A DNA stretch of 64,000 bases from CAVSWT01 sp963731745 (GCA_963731745.1 CAVSWT010000024.1:186001-250000); one strand, 5' to 3'. Positions 50,306 through 59,966 are shown, counted from the first letter of the stretch. Notes: generated by a model not told the origin, from the letters alone. A program made the numbers and translations.

Positions 50306-52492
50306 ATGAGTATCAGCTTCTATATAATTCCACTGTTCGGGATCCTTGCCTTACTTTACACATTTTGGAAGTCTGCTTGGGTTGCAAAACAAGATGCAGG
50401 CACAGATAAGATGAAAAGAATTTCGCAGCATATTGCAGAAGGTGCCATGGCATTTTTAAAAGCGGAATACAGAGTATTAAGCATCTTTGTTGTATGCGTA
50501 GCGGTCTTACTTGCGGTTTCAGCAAATTCTGAGGAATCCTCTCCATTTGTAGCAGTTTCATTTTTAACTGGAGCTATATGTTCTGCCCTTGCGGGTTTTA
50601 TAGGAATGAGAGTTGCAACGAAAGCCAATGTAAGAACCACTAACGCAGCAAGAACAAGTCTTGGGAAAGCCCTTGAAATAGCTTTTGCCGGAGGTTCGGT
50701 AATGGGAATGGGCGTTGTGGGTTTAGGGGTTTTAGGCTTGGGAACATTATTCCTTATTTATAGCAGTGCTTTTGGTGTTGATACCAGAGCGGATTTAACC
50801 AGAGTGATAACTATTCTTACCGGTTTTTCTTTTGGTGCTTCTTCAATAGCTTTATTCGCACGCGTGGGCGGTGGAATTTATACTAAAGCTGCCGATGTTG
50901 GAGCAGATCTCGTTGGTAAAGTTGAAGCTGGAATACCTGAAGATCATCCATTAAATCCTGCTACAATTGCGGATAATGTTGGTGATAATGTTGGTGATGT
51001 TGCCGGTATGGGTGCTGATTTATTTGAATCGTATGTTGGTTCTATAATCGGCACAATGGTTTTGGGAGCCTCATTCATGGGCGATCAAGGCTTCGTAGAT
51101 AATTTTAATGGGCTTTCTGCTGTTTTGTTACCACTAATAATCGCAGGAGTTGGAATTGTCATGTCGATTTTAGGAACCTTCTTTGTAAAAGTTAAAGAAG
51201 GCGGCGATCCGCAAAAAGCTTTGAATATTGGTGAATTTGGATCTTCGGGGTTAATGGTTGTAGCTCTTTATTTTTTAATTGATTGGGTTTTACCAAAAAG
51301 CTGGAGTTTTGAAGATCCGTTGTATGGAACCACTTACACAATCACATCGCTTGGAATATTTTTTTCAACGGTAATAGGGCTATTAGCTGGAGTTCTAATT
51401 GGTGTTGTTACCGAATATTATACAGGTACTGGTAAAAAACCAGTTCTTGCCATTGTTAGACAATCATTAACAGGCTCTGCTACAAATATTATTGCTGGAC
51501 TTGGAAACGGAATGATCTCAACGGCTATTCCAATTATAATTATTGCGGTTTCCATTATAGCTGCATTTTATTTTGGTGGTCTATATGGAATTGCAATTGC
51601 CGCAGTTGGAATGCTTTCAAATACTGGGATTCAATTAGCTGTGGATGCTTACGGACCAATTTCAGATAACGCCGGTGGAATTGCTGAGATGTCCGAATTG
51701 CCTAAAGAAGTTAGACAAAAAACCGACAAATTGGATGCAGTCGGTAACACTACAGCGGCAATAGGAAAGGGATTTGCAATAGGTTCTGCAGCATTGACGG
51801 CTTTGGCTTTATTTGGTGCTTATATGACTTCAGCCCAAATTAAATCTATTGATATTTCTAAAGCTAATGTTATGGCTGGACTTTTTATTGGCGGAATGCT
51901 TCCATTATTATTTTCAGCTTTGGCAATGAAGGCAGTAGGGCGTGCGGCAATGGCTATGATAGAAGAAGTTAGAAGGCAATTTAAGAGTATTCCAGCCTTA
52001 ACCGCTGCTCTTGCAGTAATGAAAAAAAATGGCAGCAAAGAAATGTCTGAATGGTCGTCAGATGATAGACATGTATTTGAACTTGCGGATGGTAAAGCAG
52101 AATATGGAAAGTGTGTTGAGATTTCAACACGTGCCGCTATCAGAGAAATGGTTGTGCCCGGGTTGCTCGCAGTAGTTGCGCCCGTTTTCATCGGTTTCGC
52201 CGGAGGCCCTGAGATGTTAGGCGGACTATTGGCCGGAGTAACTGTAGTAGGTGTTTTAATGGCGATCTTTCAATCGAATGCCGGAGGCTCCTGGGATAAT
52301 GCTAAAAAAATGTTTGAAGAAGGTATCGAGATAAACGGTGAAAAGTATTACAAAGGATCTGAACCCCACAAAGCTGCTGTTGTTGGCGATACTGTAGGCG
52401 ATCCTTTTAAAGATACATCGGGACCATCATTAAATATACTTTTAAAATTAATGGCAGTAGTAGCACTTGTAATTGCTCCATTAATTAAATAA
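50306..52492 (+). CDS. hppA: Membrane-bound ion-translocating pyrophosphatase
   Basis: The 728-residue membrane pyrophosphatase hydrolyses PPi to pump H+ or Na+. It has about 16 helices, the DVGADLVGKVEAG substrate motif (about 200-212), GDNVGD, and a second set of acidic motifs near the end (GDTVGDPFKDTSGP). The segment GNTTAAIGKGFA begins at Gly480. Ala at the position after GNTT (484) is the residue seen in K+-dependent members, so this one is probably K+-dependent. Which ion it pumps is not decided by what I can read. It follows pth by 8 bases. Confidence 0.95.
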   Translation: MSISFYIIPLFGILALLYTFWKSAWVAKQDAGTDKMKRISQHIAEGAMAFLKAEYRVLSIFVVCVAVLLAVSANSEESSPFVAVSFLTGAICSALAGFIGMRVATKANVRTTNAARTSLGKALEIAFAGGSVMGMGVVGLGVLGLGTLFLIYSSAFGVDTRADLTRVITILTGFSFGASSIALFARVGGGIYTKAADVGADLVGKVEAGIPEDHPLNPATIADNVGDNVGDVAGMGADLFESYVGSIIGTMVLGASFMGDQGFVDNFNGLSAVLLPLIIAGVGIVMSILGTFFVKVKEGGDPQKALNIGEFGSSGLMVVALYFLIDWVLPKSWSFEDPLYGTTYTITSLGIFFSTVIGLLAGVLIGVVTEYYTGTGKKPVLAIVRQSLTGSATNIIAGLGNGMISTAIPIIIIAVSIIAAFYFGGLYGIAIAAVGMLSNTGIQLAVDAYGPISDNAGGIAEMSELPKEVRQKTDKLDAVGNTTAAIGKGFAIGSAALTALALFGAYMTSAQIKSIDISKANVMAGLFIGGMLPLLFSALAMKAVGRAAMAMIEEVRRQFKSIPALTAALAVMKKNGSKEMSEWSSDDRHVFELADGKAEYGKCVEISTRAAIREMVVPGLLAVVAPVFIGFAGGPEMLGGLLAGVTVVGVLMAIFQSNAGGSWDNAKKMFEEGIEINGEKYYKGSEPHKAAVVGDTVGDPFKDTSGPSLNILLKLMAVVALVIAPLIK

Positions 52493-52585
52493 ATTTAAAG
52501 GTTTTTAAAAATAAATATATTTATGAACCCCTGCTCTCGTCTATTAATGAGGGCTTTATAATCCAAAGGAGGTGAAAAAGACATC

Positions 52586-52999
52586 ATGAATACAAATGTC
52601 TATGAAAGCGCAGTTCTTATAAATGCTGCTTTAGATGATGAACAAATTGAAAACGTAGTTTCCCGCATTAAAGATACTATAATAAATAATGGTGGAGAAA
52701 TTAGAGAAATCGATAAATGGGGAAGAAAAAGATTAGCCTACATGGTAAACAAAAGTAAAATTGGTTACTATGCTATCTACCGGTTTAACGCTCCCTCAAC
52801 GATTGTTTCAAAATTAGAAAGAACTTTTAATCTTGATGATCAAGTTTTAAGATATTTAACTATTGTTTTAAGTACCGAAGCAGTTGAGCATCTTGAAAAA
52901 AATAAAAGTTCTATGAACGATTTTGATTCTTCTTCAGACAAGCAAAACAATTCAGAAAAACCTTCTGAAAAGAAAGAAGAAGAAACAGAAGCAAAGTGA
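52586..52999 (+). CDS. rpsF: 30S ribosomal protein S6
   Basis: A 137-residue ribosomal protein S6: YESAVLINAALDDEQIENVVSRI at the start, KWGRKRLAYMVNKSKIGYYAIYRF in the middle, and a Ser/Glu/Lys-rich C-terminal tail of about 30 residues that is not needed for the fold. It binds S18 and 16S rRNA in the small subunit platform. An AAAGGAGGTGA ribosome binding site is nearly perfect, 10-12 bases before the ATG, stronger than most in the window. A 94-base leader follows hppA. It heads the rpsF-ssb-rpsR-rplI operon. Confidence 0.95.
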   Translation: MNTNVYESAVLINAALDDEQIENVVSRIKDTIINNGGEIREIDKWGRKRLAYMVNKSKIGYYAIYRFNAPSTIVSKLERTFNLDDQVLRYLTIVLSTEAVEHLEKNKSSMNDFDSSSDKQNNSEKPSEKKEEETEAK

Positions 53000-53037
53000 T
53001 TAATTAACAATTTTAGATTAAGTATGGAGGAAAAACC

Positions 53038-53508
53038 ATGGCCGATTTGAAAATGCCCGAAATTAACTACGTTATTGTAGCCGGTAATCTTACCAAAGAT
53101 CCAATCTTTCGTCAGACCACAAATAATACACCGGTGGTTAATTTTTCTATTGCATCCAATAGAAAATATAAAGATAGCTCAAACCAATGGCAGGAAGACG
53201 TATGTTATGTCGGCATTGTCGCATGGAATAAACTGGCAGAAAGCTGCCGCGATAGACTGAAAAAAGGTTCCGCCGTTTTAGTTGATGGCGAGTTACAAAG
53301 CAGAAGCTGGAAATCCGAAGACGGACAAAATAGAAGCATTGTTGAAATTAAGGCTAGAAGAATTCAGTTTCTAAACAGAATAAATAGAACTAATAATTCA
53401 GAAGATGGAAATCATAATGCCTCAGAAGAAGATACTGAGGGTGTAGATTATTCTGAAGATTCTTTTGATAAATTTCTTTCAAGTGAAGAATCAGATTTAT
53501 TAAAGTAA
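53038..53508 (+). CDS. ssb: Single-stranded DNA-binding protein
   Basis: A 156-residue SSB: OB fold in residues 8 to about 115 (VIVAGNLTKDPIFRQT, VAWNKLAESCRDRLKKGSAVLVDGELQSRSW), then an acidic Ser/Glu-rich tail. Canonical SSB ends in Asp-Asp-Asp-Ile-Pro-Phe, which recruits repair proteins. Here the end is SEESDLLK, so the partner-binding tip is absent or altered. It is placed between rpsF and rpsR, the usual order, with GGAGG 8 bases before the ATG. Confidence 0.93.
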   Translation: MADLKMPEINYVIVAGNLTKDPIFRQTTNNTPVVNFSIASNRKYKDSSNQWQEDVCYVGIVAWNKLAESCRDRLKKGSAVLVDGELQSRSWKSEDGQNRSIVEIKARRIQFLNRINRTNNSEDGNHNASEEDTEGVDYSEDSFDKFLSSEESDLLK

Positions 53509-53521
53509 ACTTAGGTGAAGA

Positions 53522-53752
53522 ATGAAAAGAGAAATTAAAACTAAAAAAGTTTGCAGGTTTACACAAAACAATGTTAAATACATTGATTACAAAGATGTAA
53601 AACTCTTACAAAGGTACACTACGGAACAAGGAAAAATAATTCCTAAAAGAATAACTGGAACCGCTTCCAAATATCAAAGGGAATTGTCTGTTGCTATTAA
53701 AAGAGCAAGACATATGGCTCTTCTGCCTTATGTATCCGATACAGTAAGATAA
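53522..53752 (+). CDS. rpsR: 30S ribosomal protein S18
   Basis: A 76-residue S18: basic N-terminus KKVCRFTQNNVKYIDYKDVKLL, then the rRNA-binding RITGTASKYQRELSVAIKRARHMALLPYV. It pairs with S6 on the 30S platform. Only one Cys remains of the four-cysteine zinc site seen in some S18 proteins. It sits 13 bases after ssb and 19 bases before rplI within the operon. Confidence 0.95.
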   Translation: MKREIKTKKVCRFTQNNVKYIDYKDVKLLQRYTTEQGKIIPKRITGTASKYQRELSVAIKRARHMALLPYVSDTVR

Positions 53753-53771
53753 AAAGTTATTAGAGGAAATA

Positions 53772-54215
53772 ATGAAAGTAATTTTAAGACAAAATTTGGA
53801 AAACCTTGGTCAGATTGGGGACGTTGTTGACGTAAAAAATGGTTATGCAAGAAATTTCTTAATTCCACGAAAATATGCTTATGCTGCTTTACGAGGTAAC
53901 GTTAGTGCATTAGAAGAGGAGAAGAAAAATCTTGCTAAGAAACAACAGCAGGAATTAGCTTCCGCTGAATTACTGTCATCTGAACTTGAAAAAGTATCAG
54001 TCACTATTCCGGTTCAAGTGGGTGAAGAAGATAAAATTTTCGGTTCCGTTACTTCTCAAATGATTGCTGAAGCGTTAAAAGAAAAAGGATACGAAATTGA
54101 TAGAAGAAAAATTGAAATCGAAGAAACAATTAAATCGCTTGGAATTTATGAAATTAACATAAAACTTCATTCAAGCGTTAACGCTAAAATAAAAGTTTGG
54201 GTTGTTAGGGAATAG
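53772..54215 (+). CDS. rplI: 50S ribosomal protein L9
   Basis: A 147-residue L9: N-terminal rRNA-binding domain (VILRQNLENLGQIGDVVDVKNGYARNFLIPRKYA), a long connecting helix of Glu/Lys/Gln (about 50-75) and a C-terminal domain (IFGSVTSQMIAEALKEKG). It sits at the base of the L1 stalk. GAGG precedes the ATG. It ends the rpsF operon just before a strong terminator. Confidence 0.95.
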   Translation: MKVILRQNLENLGQIGDVVDVKNGYARNFLIPRKYAYAALRGNVSALEEEKKNLAKKQQQELASAELLSSELEKVSVTIPVQVGEEDKIFGSVTSQMIAEALKEKGYEIDRRKIEIEETIKSLGIYEINIKLHSSVNAKIKVWVVRE

Positions 54216-54236
54216 ATTAAATGTTTTGAAGACAAA

Positions 54237-54266
54237 AAAAAAGGAAAGCTATTGCTTTCCTTTTTT
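54237..54266. terminator. Bidirectional terminator after rplI
   Basis: GGAAAGC (54243-54249) and GCTTTCC (54254-54260) form a 7-bp core extended by six A-T pairs on the outside, with loop TATT. A and T runs flank it on both sides. It separates rplI from the convergent rpmB gene. Confidence 0.88.
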
Positions 54267-54285
54267 GTTTTAAAACTGATGTATT

Positions 54286-54525
54286 TTAATGAACTTTTAT
54301 CTGTTTTTTATTTACCATTTTTGCGATTTCAGAAGTACCGCTCTTGGCAATATTTTTTATAGCTTTTGCTGATAATTTTACGGTTACAAATCGATTCAAT
54401 TCTTGAACCCAAATCCTCTTTTTCTGTAAATTCGGCAAAAACCTTCTTTTGCTTCTATTATGAGCATGAGAAACATTATTTCCTGTTATTGGGCCAATTC
54501 CCGTAACCTCGCATTTTCTTGACAT
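54286..54525 (-). CDS. rpmB: 50S ribosomal protein L28
   Basis: A 79-residue L28 of standard length: SRKCEVTGIGPITGNNVSHAHNRSKRRFLPNLQKKRIW near the N-terminus, then VTVKLSAKAIKNIAKSG. Only one Cys is present, so there is no zinc site. It binds near the tRNA exit site of the large subunit. GGAG lies 5-8 bases ahead of the ATG. It is alone on the minus strand; rpmG is not adjacent in this window. Confidence 0.95.
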   Translation of the reverse strand: MSRKCEVTGIGPITGNNVSHAHNRSKRRFLPNLQKKRIWVQELNRFVTVKLSAKAIKNIAKSGTSEIAKMVNKKQIKVH

Positions 54526-54803
54526 AAAGTCTCCTTACTCTTAACCTTATTTTTAAAATTGAACAACAAATATAATAAATTTGTTATAAAAATATGAAAT
54601 GAAATTAAAAAAAATTATGTGATTTAATCATCATTTTTTGAACTCTTTGATAATTAATGGTTGACTATTATTATTTCATTTATATCTTACCGCTAACGCT
54701 TAATTTATTAAAATGATAACTACTGGAGTAATATTTATAGAAGCATTCCTTTTAAGCAATTCAAGATCATTTATTTAATTGTCTCATCGAAAGGAGTTAA
54801 TTA

Positions 54804-55409
54804 ATGGAGTATTTTGAACTTCATTCAGAAACACCTCAACTTCGCTTTATTAATAAGGCTGTTGAAACATTAAAAAGTGGGGGAGTTATTATCTATCCAA
54901 CTGATACTGTCTATGGTATCGGCTGCGATATTTTTAACAAAGACGCTTTAGAAAGAATATTCAAGATTAAAAACAATAATAAGCTTTTTAGTTTTGTTTG
55001 TAGTGACTTAAAGGATATTGCCAAATATGCGAAAGTATCAGATTACGCATATCGAACAATGAAACATTTGTTGCCCGGGCCGTATACTTTCATTTTGCCG
55101 GCGGCTAAATTAGTTCCCAAAACACTTTGGAGTAAAAGAAAAACGGTTGGCATTAGAGTCCCAAATCATGCTGTGACTTTAAGATTAGTACAAGAGTTAG
55201 GAAATCCCATTATTAGCACTAGCGCTACAAATGGAGGGGGTGAGATTGTAATTGATCCCATAGAAATTAGAAGTCTTTTCAACAGTCAAGTAGATTTAAT
55301 GCTTTCGGCAGGAAGCTTAAACGGGCAGCCGTCCAGTGTTATTGACCTTAGTGAAGAGGCGCCTGAGGTTATAAGAGAAGGGGCTGGTGATATAAGTCTA
55401 TTTGTCTAG
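54804..55409 (+). CDS. L-threonylcarbamoyladenylate synthase family (Sua5/YciO/YrdC)
   Basis: A 201-residue protein with the YrdC fold: GGVIIYPTDTVYGIGCDI near 29-46, the KxR motif KIKNNNKL, PGPYTFILPA and VGIRVPNHAVTL. Members make threonylcarbamoyl-AMP for the universal t6A37 tRNA modification. YciO-like members of unknown role share this fold, and the start ELHSETPQLRFINKA resembles YciO, so the exact subgroup is open. AAAGGAG lies 8 bases before the ATG. A hairpin separates it from the convergent SDR gene. Confidence 0.85.
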   Translation: MEYFELHSETPQLRFINKAVETLKSGGVIIYPTDTVYGIGCDIFNKDALERIFKIKNNNKLFSFVCSDLKDIAKYAKVSDYAYRTMKHLLPGPYTFILPAAKLVPKTLWSKRKTVGIRVPNHAVTLRLVQELGNPIISTSATNGGGEIVIDPIEIRSLFNSQVDLMLSAGSLNGQPSSVIDLSEEAPEVIREGAGDISLFV

Positions 55410-55424
55410 TGTAACAAAATAATT

Positions 55425-55458
55425 TAGCCTGTAAAATATTTACAGGCTATTTTTTTTG
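55425..55458. terminator. Bidirectional terminator overlapping the SDR stop codon
   Basis: TAGCCTGTAAA (55425-55435) and TTTACAGGCTA (55439-55449) form a perfect 11-bp stem with a 3-base loop, followed by TTTTTTTT on the plus strand. The stem includes the stop codon of the minus-strand SDR gene, so it serves both convergent genes. Confidence 0.88.
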
Positions 55459-56226
55459 TCTTCTATAAAAAATTGTTGATGAAGCTTGAGCCGTAGGCGT
55501 AATAATAATTTCATTAATATTAACATGCGGCGGCCTGCTGGCGCAGAATAGAATAGTATTTGCAATGTCGTTTGCGTTTAATGGCTTTATTCCAGAATAA
55601 ACATTTTTAGCACGGACCTTATCTCCTGAAAATCTAACCATGCTGAATTCGGTTTCAACCATTCCAGGGTCTATACTGCTTACTTTTATATTTTTATCAA
55701 GAACGTCTATTCTGATTGACTGGTTAAGTGCATTAACAGCAAACTTAGTGGCGCAATAAACGTTGCCGTTGGCATAAACTTCATGGCCGGCAACAGAACC
55801 AAGATTTATTATATGGCCTTTATTTCTTTTCACCATCAATGGAAGGACCTGCCTGGTTACAAATAGAAGTCCTTTAATATTAGTATCAATCATTTCTTCC
55901 CATTCATTTGTATCGCCTTCATAAATCTTTGAAAAGCCTCTTGCCAGTCCAGCATTATTTATGAGTATATCAATATTTTGCCATTCTTTTTCTAAAGATG
56001 AGATGCTGGATTTAACTGCTTCAAGATTTCTTACATCCAGCTCAATAGTTTTAATTTTTATTTTATACTTTTTCTTTAGTCTAACGGAAAGTTCATTTAA
56101 TTTTTTGATTCTTCTGGCTGTCAGGATTAGATTTGCTTTTTCACCAGCAAAAACTTCAGCGCAGGCTTTTCCAATACCAGATGAGGCTCCGGTAATAAAT
56201 ACAATTTTATTTTTTAATAAGCTCAT
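55447..56226 (-). CDS. Short-chain dehydrogenase/reductase (classical SDR)
   Basis: The 259-residue Rossmann protein binds NAD(P) through TGASSGIGKA (about 13-22) and has NNAG near 90, and the catalytic Ser (NLGSVAG), Tyr and Lys in YCATKFAVN (about 155-163). The Arg-rich ARRIKKL after strand 2 suggests NADPH. It resembles YdfG-like oxidoreductases of 3-hydroxy acids or amino acids. The substrate is unproven. The gene lies 44 bases after the glycosidase gene in the same direction, perhaps co-transcribed. Confidence 0.9.
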   Translation of the reverse strand: MSLLKNKIVFITGASSGIGKACAEVFAGEKANLILTARRIKKLNELSVRLKKKYKIKIKTIELDVRNLEAVKSSISSLEKEWQNIDILINNAGLARGFSKIYEGDTNEWEEMIDTNIKGLLFVTRQVLPLMVKRNKGHIINLGSVAGHEVYANGNVYCATKFAVNALNQSIRIDVLDKNIKVSSIDPGMVETEFSMVRFSGDKVRAKNVYSGIKPLNANDIANTILFCASRPPHVNINEIIITPTAQASSTIFYRRQKK

Positions 56227-56270
56227 TTAAATCCTTTTTACTTTTTATACTTTGTGTTTGAATCAATTGA

Positions 56271-58700
56271 CTAATATTCGAACCAACTTGTTCTTTTTGT
56301 TGAGAAATTTGGTGCAATAACTTCGTATCTATATTTCTTCTCAGTTGGTTCCTGCCAATTGCTATCTCCAGCTTTAGTAAGCCAATCATTATTTCTGCCA
56401 GTCATGATTGTTATTGTGTCCGTTCCAGTTACAATCTGTGAAATGATATTTATACCGGCTGCTCCTTTTTCATTAAAGTTTTCACATTTCACCGAAATAA
56501 TATTTTCTCCTTCTTTCAAGAATTTTTTTATATCTAAAAACTTAATTCGTTTATAATCAACTGAAATCGAAAGAGACCTTCTCGCAAAAACTTTATCTAC
56601 ATATTCTCCATTTATATAAAGTTTAGCATAAGTATCAGCAAGCAGCTGTAAAAAGGCTTCCTTTGGTATTTGGTTAAGCTGAAACTCAGTTTTAAACTGT
56701 GCTTCATCTGCAAATGATGAATCTGCGTGTTGAAAATAAATCCATTTACTTTCAATAAGAGGAGAAGGAAGCTTTGCTAAATTTTTATTTAACAGTTGTT
56801 TGGTTTCGTTAAAATATGCAATCAGTCTTTCAAACTTATCTTGAATAAAATTTAAATTTGCTTCTTTGTAATATCGAAGCCAAAGTTTTGAATAATCTTT
56901 TTCAAGCTGCTTCAATGAATTAATATTTTTATCTACTAAATCAATTAATTCGTTTCGGTGATTATTTACAAATAAGCTGTCATGCAGTTTTTCCTGCGTT
57001 TTGATTTTAAGAGAATACCAGTTATTAAGTGTTTGAATAAATTCTAATAAATCAAAATGATTTTTATTATTTACAGATTCTGACTTTAATTTCATAAGTT
57101 GAGCTGAAAAATCTGAGTTTGACCAATCACTCCATATAATTTTCCCTACTTCGTTAACTTGAGGTGACCACCAAGCCGGCTGTCTAAAATTTAATAATGG
57201 ATGGCGCCAGACTTCATGCCACAGCATTTGATTCAAAGGATCACTTAATCTTTTATAAACATCACTAAAAGCAGGGTCACTTACGCCAAAAAAATCGTTA
57301 AAATAATTATCGCTAAATGTTGAAACATCACTAGCTTTGTAATTCCACGCACATTGTGCAGACCAGGCATAGTCAAATAAAATTAATTCTTTAAATGTTT
57401 CGGCACCATAATCTCCCCAATTTGAATTTATCATTCCTGAAGCATGGTTCTCAATTCCTGATTTAACAAAATACTTAATATTAGGAAGAGCATTTACGTT
57501 GGCTGGAAAAGGCGTTAAGAAATTCCAACTTGCAGGAGATACATAAAAATTAAATCCTTCTTCATTAAATATTTTTGCAGAAGGATAATTATAGCTTGCG
57601 CCGTAATGCCAATCAACTATGATTATATCCTTAGGGATTTTTGAAAGAATCTCAGGATGTTTAAGTATTATATCACCATACATTAAAACAGTTTTACCAT
57701 ATTTTTTACATATGTCGTAGACTTTTTTATAGTGGTTTGCATGTACGGTTGCAATGTCAGATTCATCAACTAAATATTTGCTGGCGCCTAAACCAACGTC
57801 ATAACTTTCGTCTGCTCCCATGTGAAAATATTTCGAAGGGAATAAGTCAAAAACTTCCTTAAGCATATTTTCTAAAAAAATATATGTTGAATCATTAGAA
57901 ACATTCAAAGAAGCTGCGCCGGGAAATTCGGCATACTTTAAAAATTCCTCGTCTGAAAGTATATTCTCATAATGTCCCAGTGTTTGGAAAATCGGAACAA
58001 CTTCTACAAAATGTTTTTTCGCATACGCAACTATTTGCCTTACCTCATCTTTGGTTAACCTTCCGCGATTTTTCCCGATAGAAGGATAAGATTCAAATTG
58101 AATCATATCTTCCATATATGGCATATATGTGTTCATCTTGTACCGGGAAATATGATCAATAATTCTTTTAAAATTTTCGATTGTTGAAACTTGGCCGCGG
58201 CTTATATCATCTGATATACCACGGATTTTTAAATCAGGCCAATCAACTATCTGAAGCGCTTGTAATTTTTTATTCTTAGAATTTTCAATGAGTTGAATTA
58301 AACTCATTGAACCGTAATAAATGCCTTTGGCAGATTTTGCTTTTATCGTAATATTACCGCGAGAAATATTTAATTCATATCCCTCATCACTATTTAAAGG
58401 AATATCTTTATTTAGGAAACTGGTTAGTTGTAAATTAATATCGCCGGATTTTTTATCGGTAATTTCTGAATTGATATTCAATGAATTTTTCAATGATGAT
58501 TTAACTTCATTTGCTGAAAGCTTTAATTGTTCATCATCTTTGATATTAATTGAAATTATAGTTTTAGTCTTAAAGTGATAATTATCTTTACCAAAAATCA
58601 CTTCCTGCGGTGAAGGAACAATTGGCAAGTCAGCATTTTGAGAGAAGTTGTATTTTACAGTGAGTAGCATTATTAAAAGAATAGTAAAAAAATTTTTCAT
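56271..58700 (-). CDS. Glycoside hydrolase family 20 beta-N-acetylhexosaminidase, exported
   Basis: An 809-residue protein with a signal peptide (1-20), a GH20b N-terminal domain (about 25-150), the (beta/alpha)8 GH20 barrel with the Asp297-Glu298 catalytic pair in HMGADESYD, and a C-terminal part of mixed helices (about 550-690) plus a possible beta-sandwich end containing YAKLYINGEYVDKVFARR. Members remove terminal GlcNAc or GalNAc from chitin, glycans or peptidoglycan. No other glycan genes are adjacent. The ATG at 58700 lacks a clear ribosome binding site. Confidence 0.88.
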   Translation of the reverse strand: MKNFFTILLIMLLTVKYNFSQNADLPIVPSPQEVIFGKDNYHFKTKTIISINIKDDEQLKLSANEVKSSLKNSLNINSEITDKKSGDINLQLTSFLNKDIPLNSDEGYELNISRGNITIKAKSAKGIYYGSMSLIQLIENSKNKKLQALQIVDWPDLKIRGISDDISRGQVSTIENFKRIIDHISRYKMNTYMPYMEDMIQFESYPSIGKNRGRLTKDEVRQIVAYAKKHFVEVVPIFQTLGHYENILSDEEFLKYAEFPGAASLNVSNDSTYIFLENMLKEVFDLFPSKYFHMGADESYDVGLGASKYLVDESDIATVHANHYKKVYDICKKYGKTVLMYGDIILKHPEILSKIPKDIIIVDWHYGASYNYPSAKIFNEEGFNFYVSPASWNFLTPFPANVNALPNIKYFVKSGIENHASGMINSNWGDYGAETFKELILFDYAWSAQCAWNYKASDVSTFSDNYFNDFFGVSDPAFSDVYKRLSDPLNQMLWHEVWRHPLLNFRQPAWWSPQVNEVGKIIWSDWSNSDFSAQLMKLKSESVNNKNHFDLLEFIQTLNNWYSLKIKTQEKLHDSLFVNNHRNELIDLVDKNINSLKQLEKDYSKLWLRYYKEANLNFIQDKFERLIAYFNETKQLLNKNLAKLPSPLIESKWIYFQHADSSFADEAQFKTEFQLNQIPKEAFLQLLADTYAKLYINGEYVDKVFARRSLSISVDYKRIKFLDIKKFLKEGENIISVKCENFNEKGAAGINIISQIVTGTDTITIMTGRNNDWLTKAGDSNWQEPTEKKYRYEVIAPNFSTKRTSWFEY

Positions 58701-58835
58701 AAAAATATTGTGAATTAATTAATAAATTATTTTTATGATTTTAAGTTAATCATATTCTAAAAAATATTTAAGTATTATTAAAAATTTATAGAAAGGGAAT
58801 GTTAGAAAGCAGAAACTAATAAGTAGAATAAAATA

Positions 58836-59879
58836 TTAAAATACGCCGGGAATTTTTATTCCGCATTTTTTACAGCTTCCATTCTTTAAATTATTTGTTA
58901 GAATAGAATGCCAATCTCTTTCAATTAATTTTGAACCGCAATTGGGACAATATGTTGTTTGACTTTCATTATGATGGACATTGCCTGTATAACAAAAATT
59001 TATTCCAGATTGAATTGCAATATCTCTAGCCTGCATTAATGTTGATGCAGGAGTTTTTGTTTTGCTTGTCATTTTAAAGTCTGGATGAAATGCAGTAAAA
59101 TGAAGTGGAACATTTTCTCCCAAATTTCTTAGTATCCAATCGCATTCTTTTTTAACTTCTTCTGCCGAATCATTTTCATCCGGAATTAATAATGTAGTAA
59201 TTTCAAACCAGATATCTGTTTCATTCTTTAACCAAATTAAGGTATCAAGCACATTTTCAAGGTGAGAGTAAGTTATTTTATCGTAAAATTTTTCTGTAAA
59301 ACCTTTCAGATCTACATTTGCCGCATCGATAAATTCGTACACTTCCTTACGTGCATTTTTATCTATATAGCCGGCAGTAACCATAACAGAATTTATTCCT
59401 TTATCGCGGGCTATCTGAGAAATATCTATTACGTATTCACCGAATATAGTTGGATCATTATATGTAAAAGCTATGGAAGGGGAATCATACATTTGCGCGA
59501 GTCTTACAACCTCTTCCGGTGATGCCTTAATCGAATTCTCATCATCGAGCTTTGCCTTACTAATAGACCAATTTTGACAAAACTTACATCCGAGGTTACA
59601 GCCTGCTGTGCCAAAACTTAAAATTTTAGAACCAGGATAAAAATGATTTAAAGGTTTTTTTTCTATTGGATCAACTGCAAATCCTGTGGGCCTGCCATAT
59701 CCAATGGTATACAACTGACCGCCGTGATTTTGTCTTATGTAGCAGAATCCAGGCTGGCCTTCACCAATTTTACAGTACCGCGGACAAAGTGTGCATAATA
59801 TTTTGTTATTCTCGGTTGGTTCCCACCATTTTGCTACAACACCTTCGAACTTGCCATTATCTGTCTGATTCATGTTCAT
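58836..59879 (-). CDS. amrS: AmmeMemoRadiSam-system radical SAM enzyme (AmrS)
   Basis: A radical SAM protein of about 347 residues. The zinc- or cluster-type CTLCPRYCKIGEGQPGFC is near 30-47, and Cys94, Cys98 and Cys101 of GCNLGCKFCQN bind the 4Fe-4S/SAM cluster. The C-terminal CPNCGSKLIERD and CKKCG form a zinc ribbon. These features mark the AmrS group, linked elsewhere with Memo and AMMECR1 proteins. Neither partner is seen here. I use ATG 59879, which has AGGA 9-12 bases upstream; earlier in-frame starts (59888, 59900) have none. The creatininase-like gene is upstream in the same direction. Confidence 0.88.
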   Translation of the reverse strand: MNMNQTDNGKFEGVVAKWWEPTENNKILCTLCPRYCKIGEGQPGFCYIRQNHGGQLYTIGYGRPTGFAVDPIEKKPLNHFYPGSKILSFGTAGCNLGCKFCQNWSISKAKLDDENSIKASPEEVVRLAQMYDSPSIAFTYNDPTIFGEYVIDISQIARDKGINSVMVTAGYIDKNARKEVYEFIDAANVDLKGFTEKFYDKITYSHLENVLDTLIWLKNETDIWFEITTLLIPDENDSAEEVKKECDWILRNLGENVPLHFTAFHPDFKMTSKTKTPASTLMQARDIAIQSGINFCYTGNVHHNESQTTYCPNCGSKLIERDWHSILTNNLKNGSCKKCGIKIPGVF

Positions 59880-59966
59880 AAAATCCATTCCTAAAAACAA
59901 AATTCATTATTAAGCAAGTTAAATCAAATAGTCAAGTCTAAAGAATATTCTAAGTTTGAATATATT

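Noticed and set aside
50356..50640. Minus-strand ORF inside hppA
   Set aside because: It lies opposite strongly conserved pyrophosphatase coding sequence and shows no family features.
52493..52585. S6:S18-binding autoregulatory leader before rpsF
   Set aside because: I could not draw a convincing stem with the expected bulge; only a strong ribosome binding site is clear.
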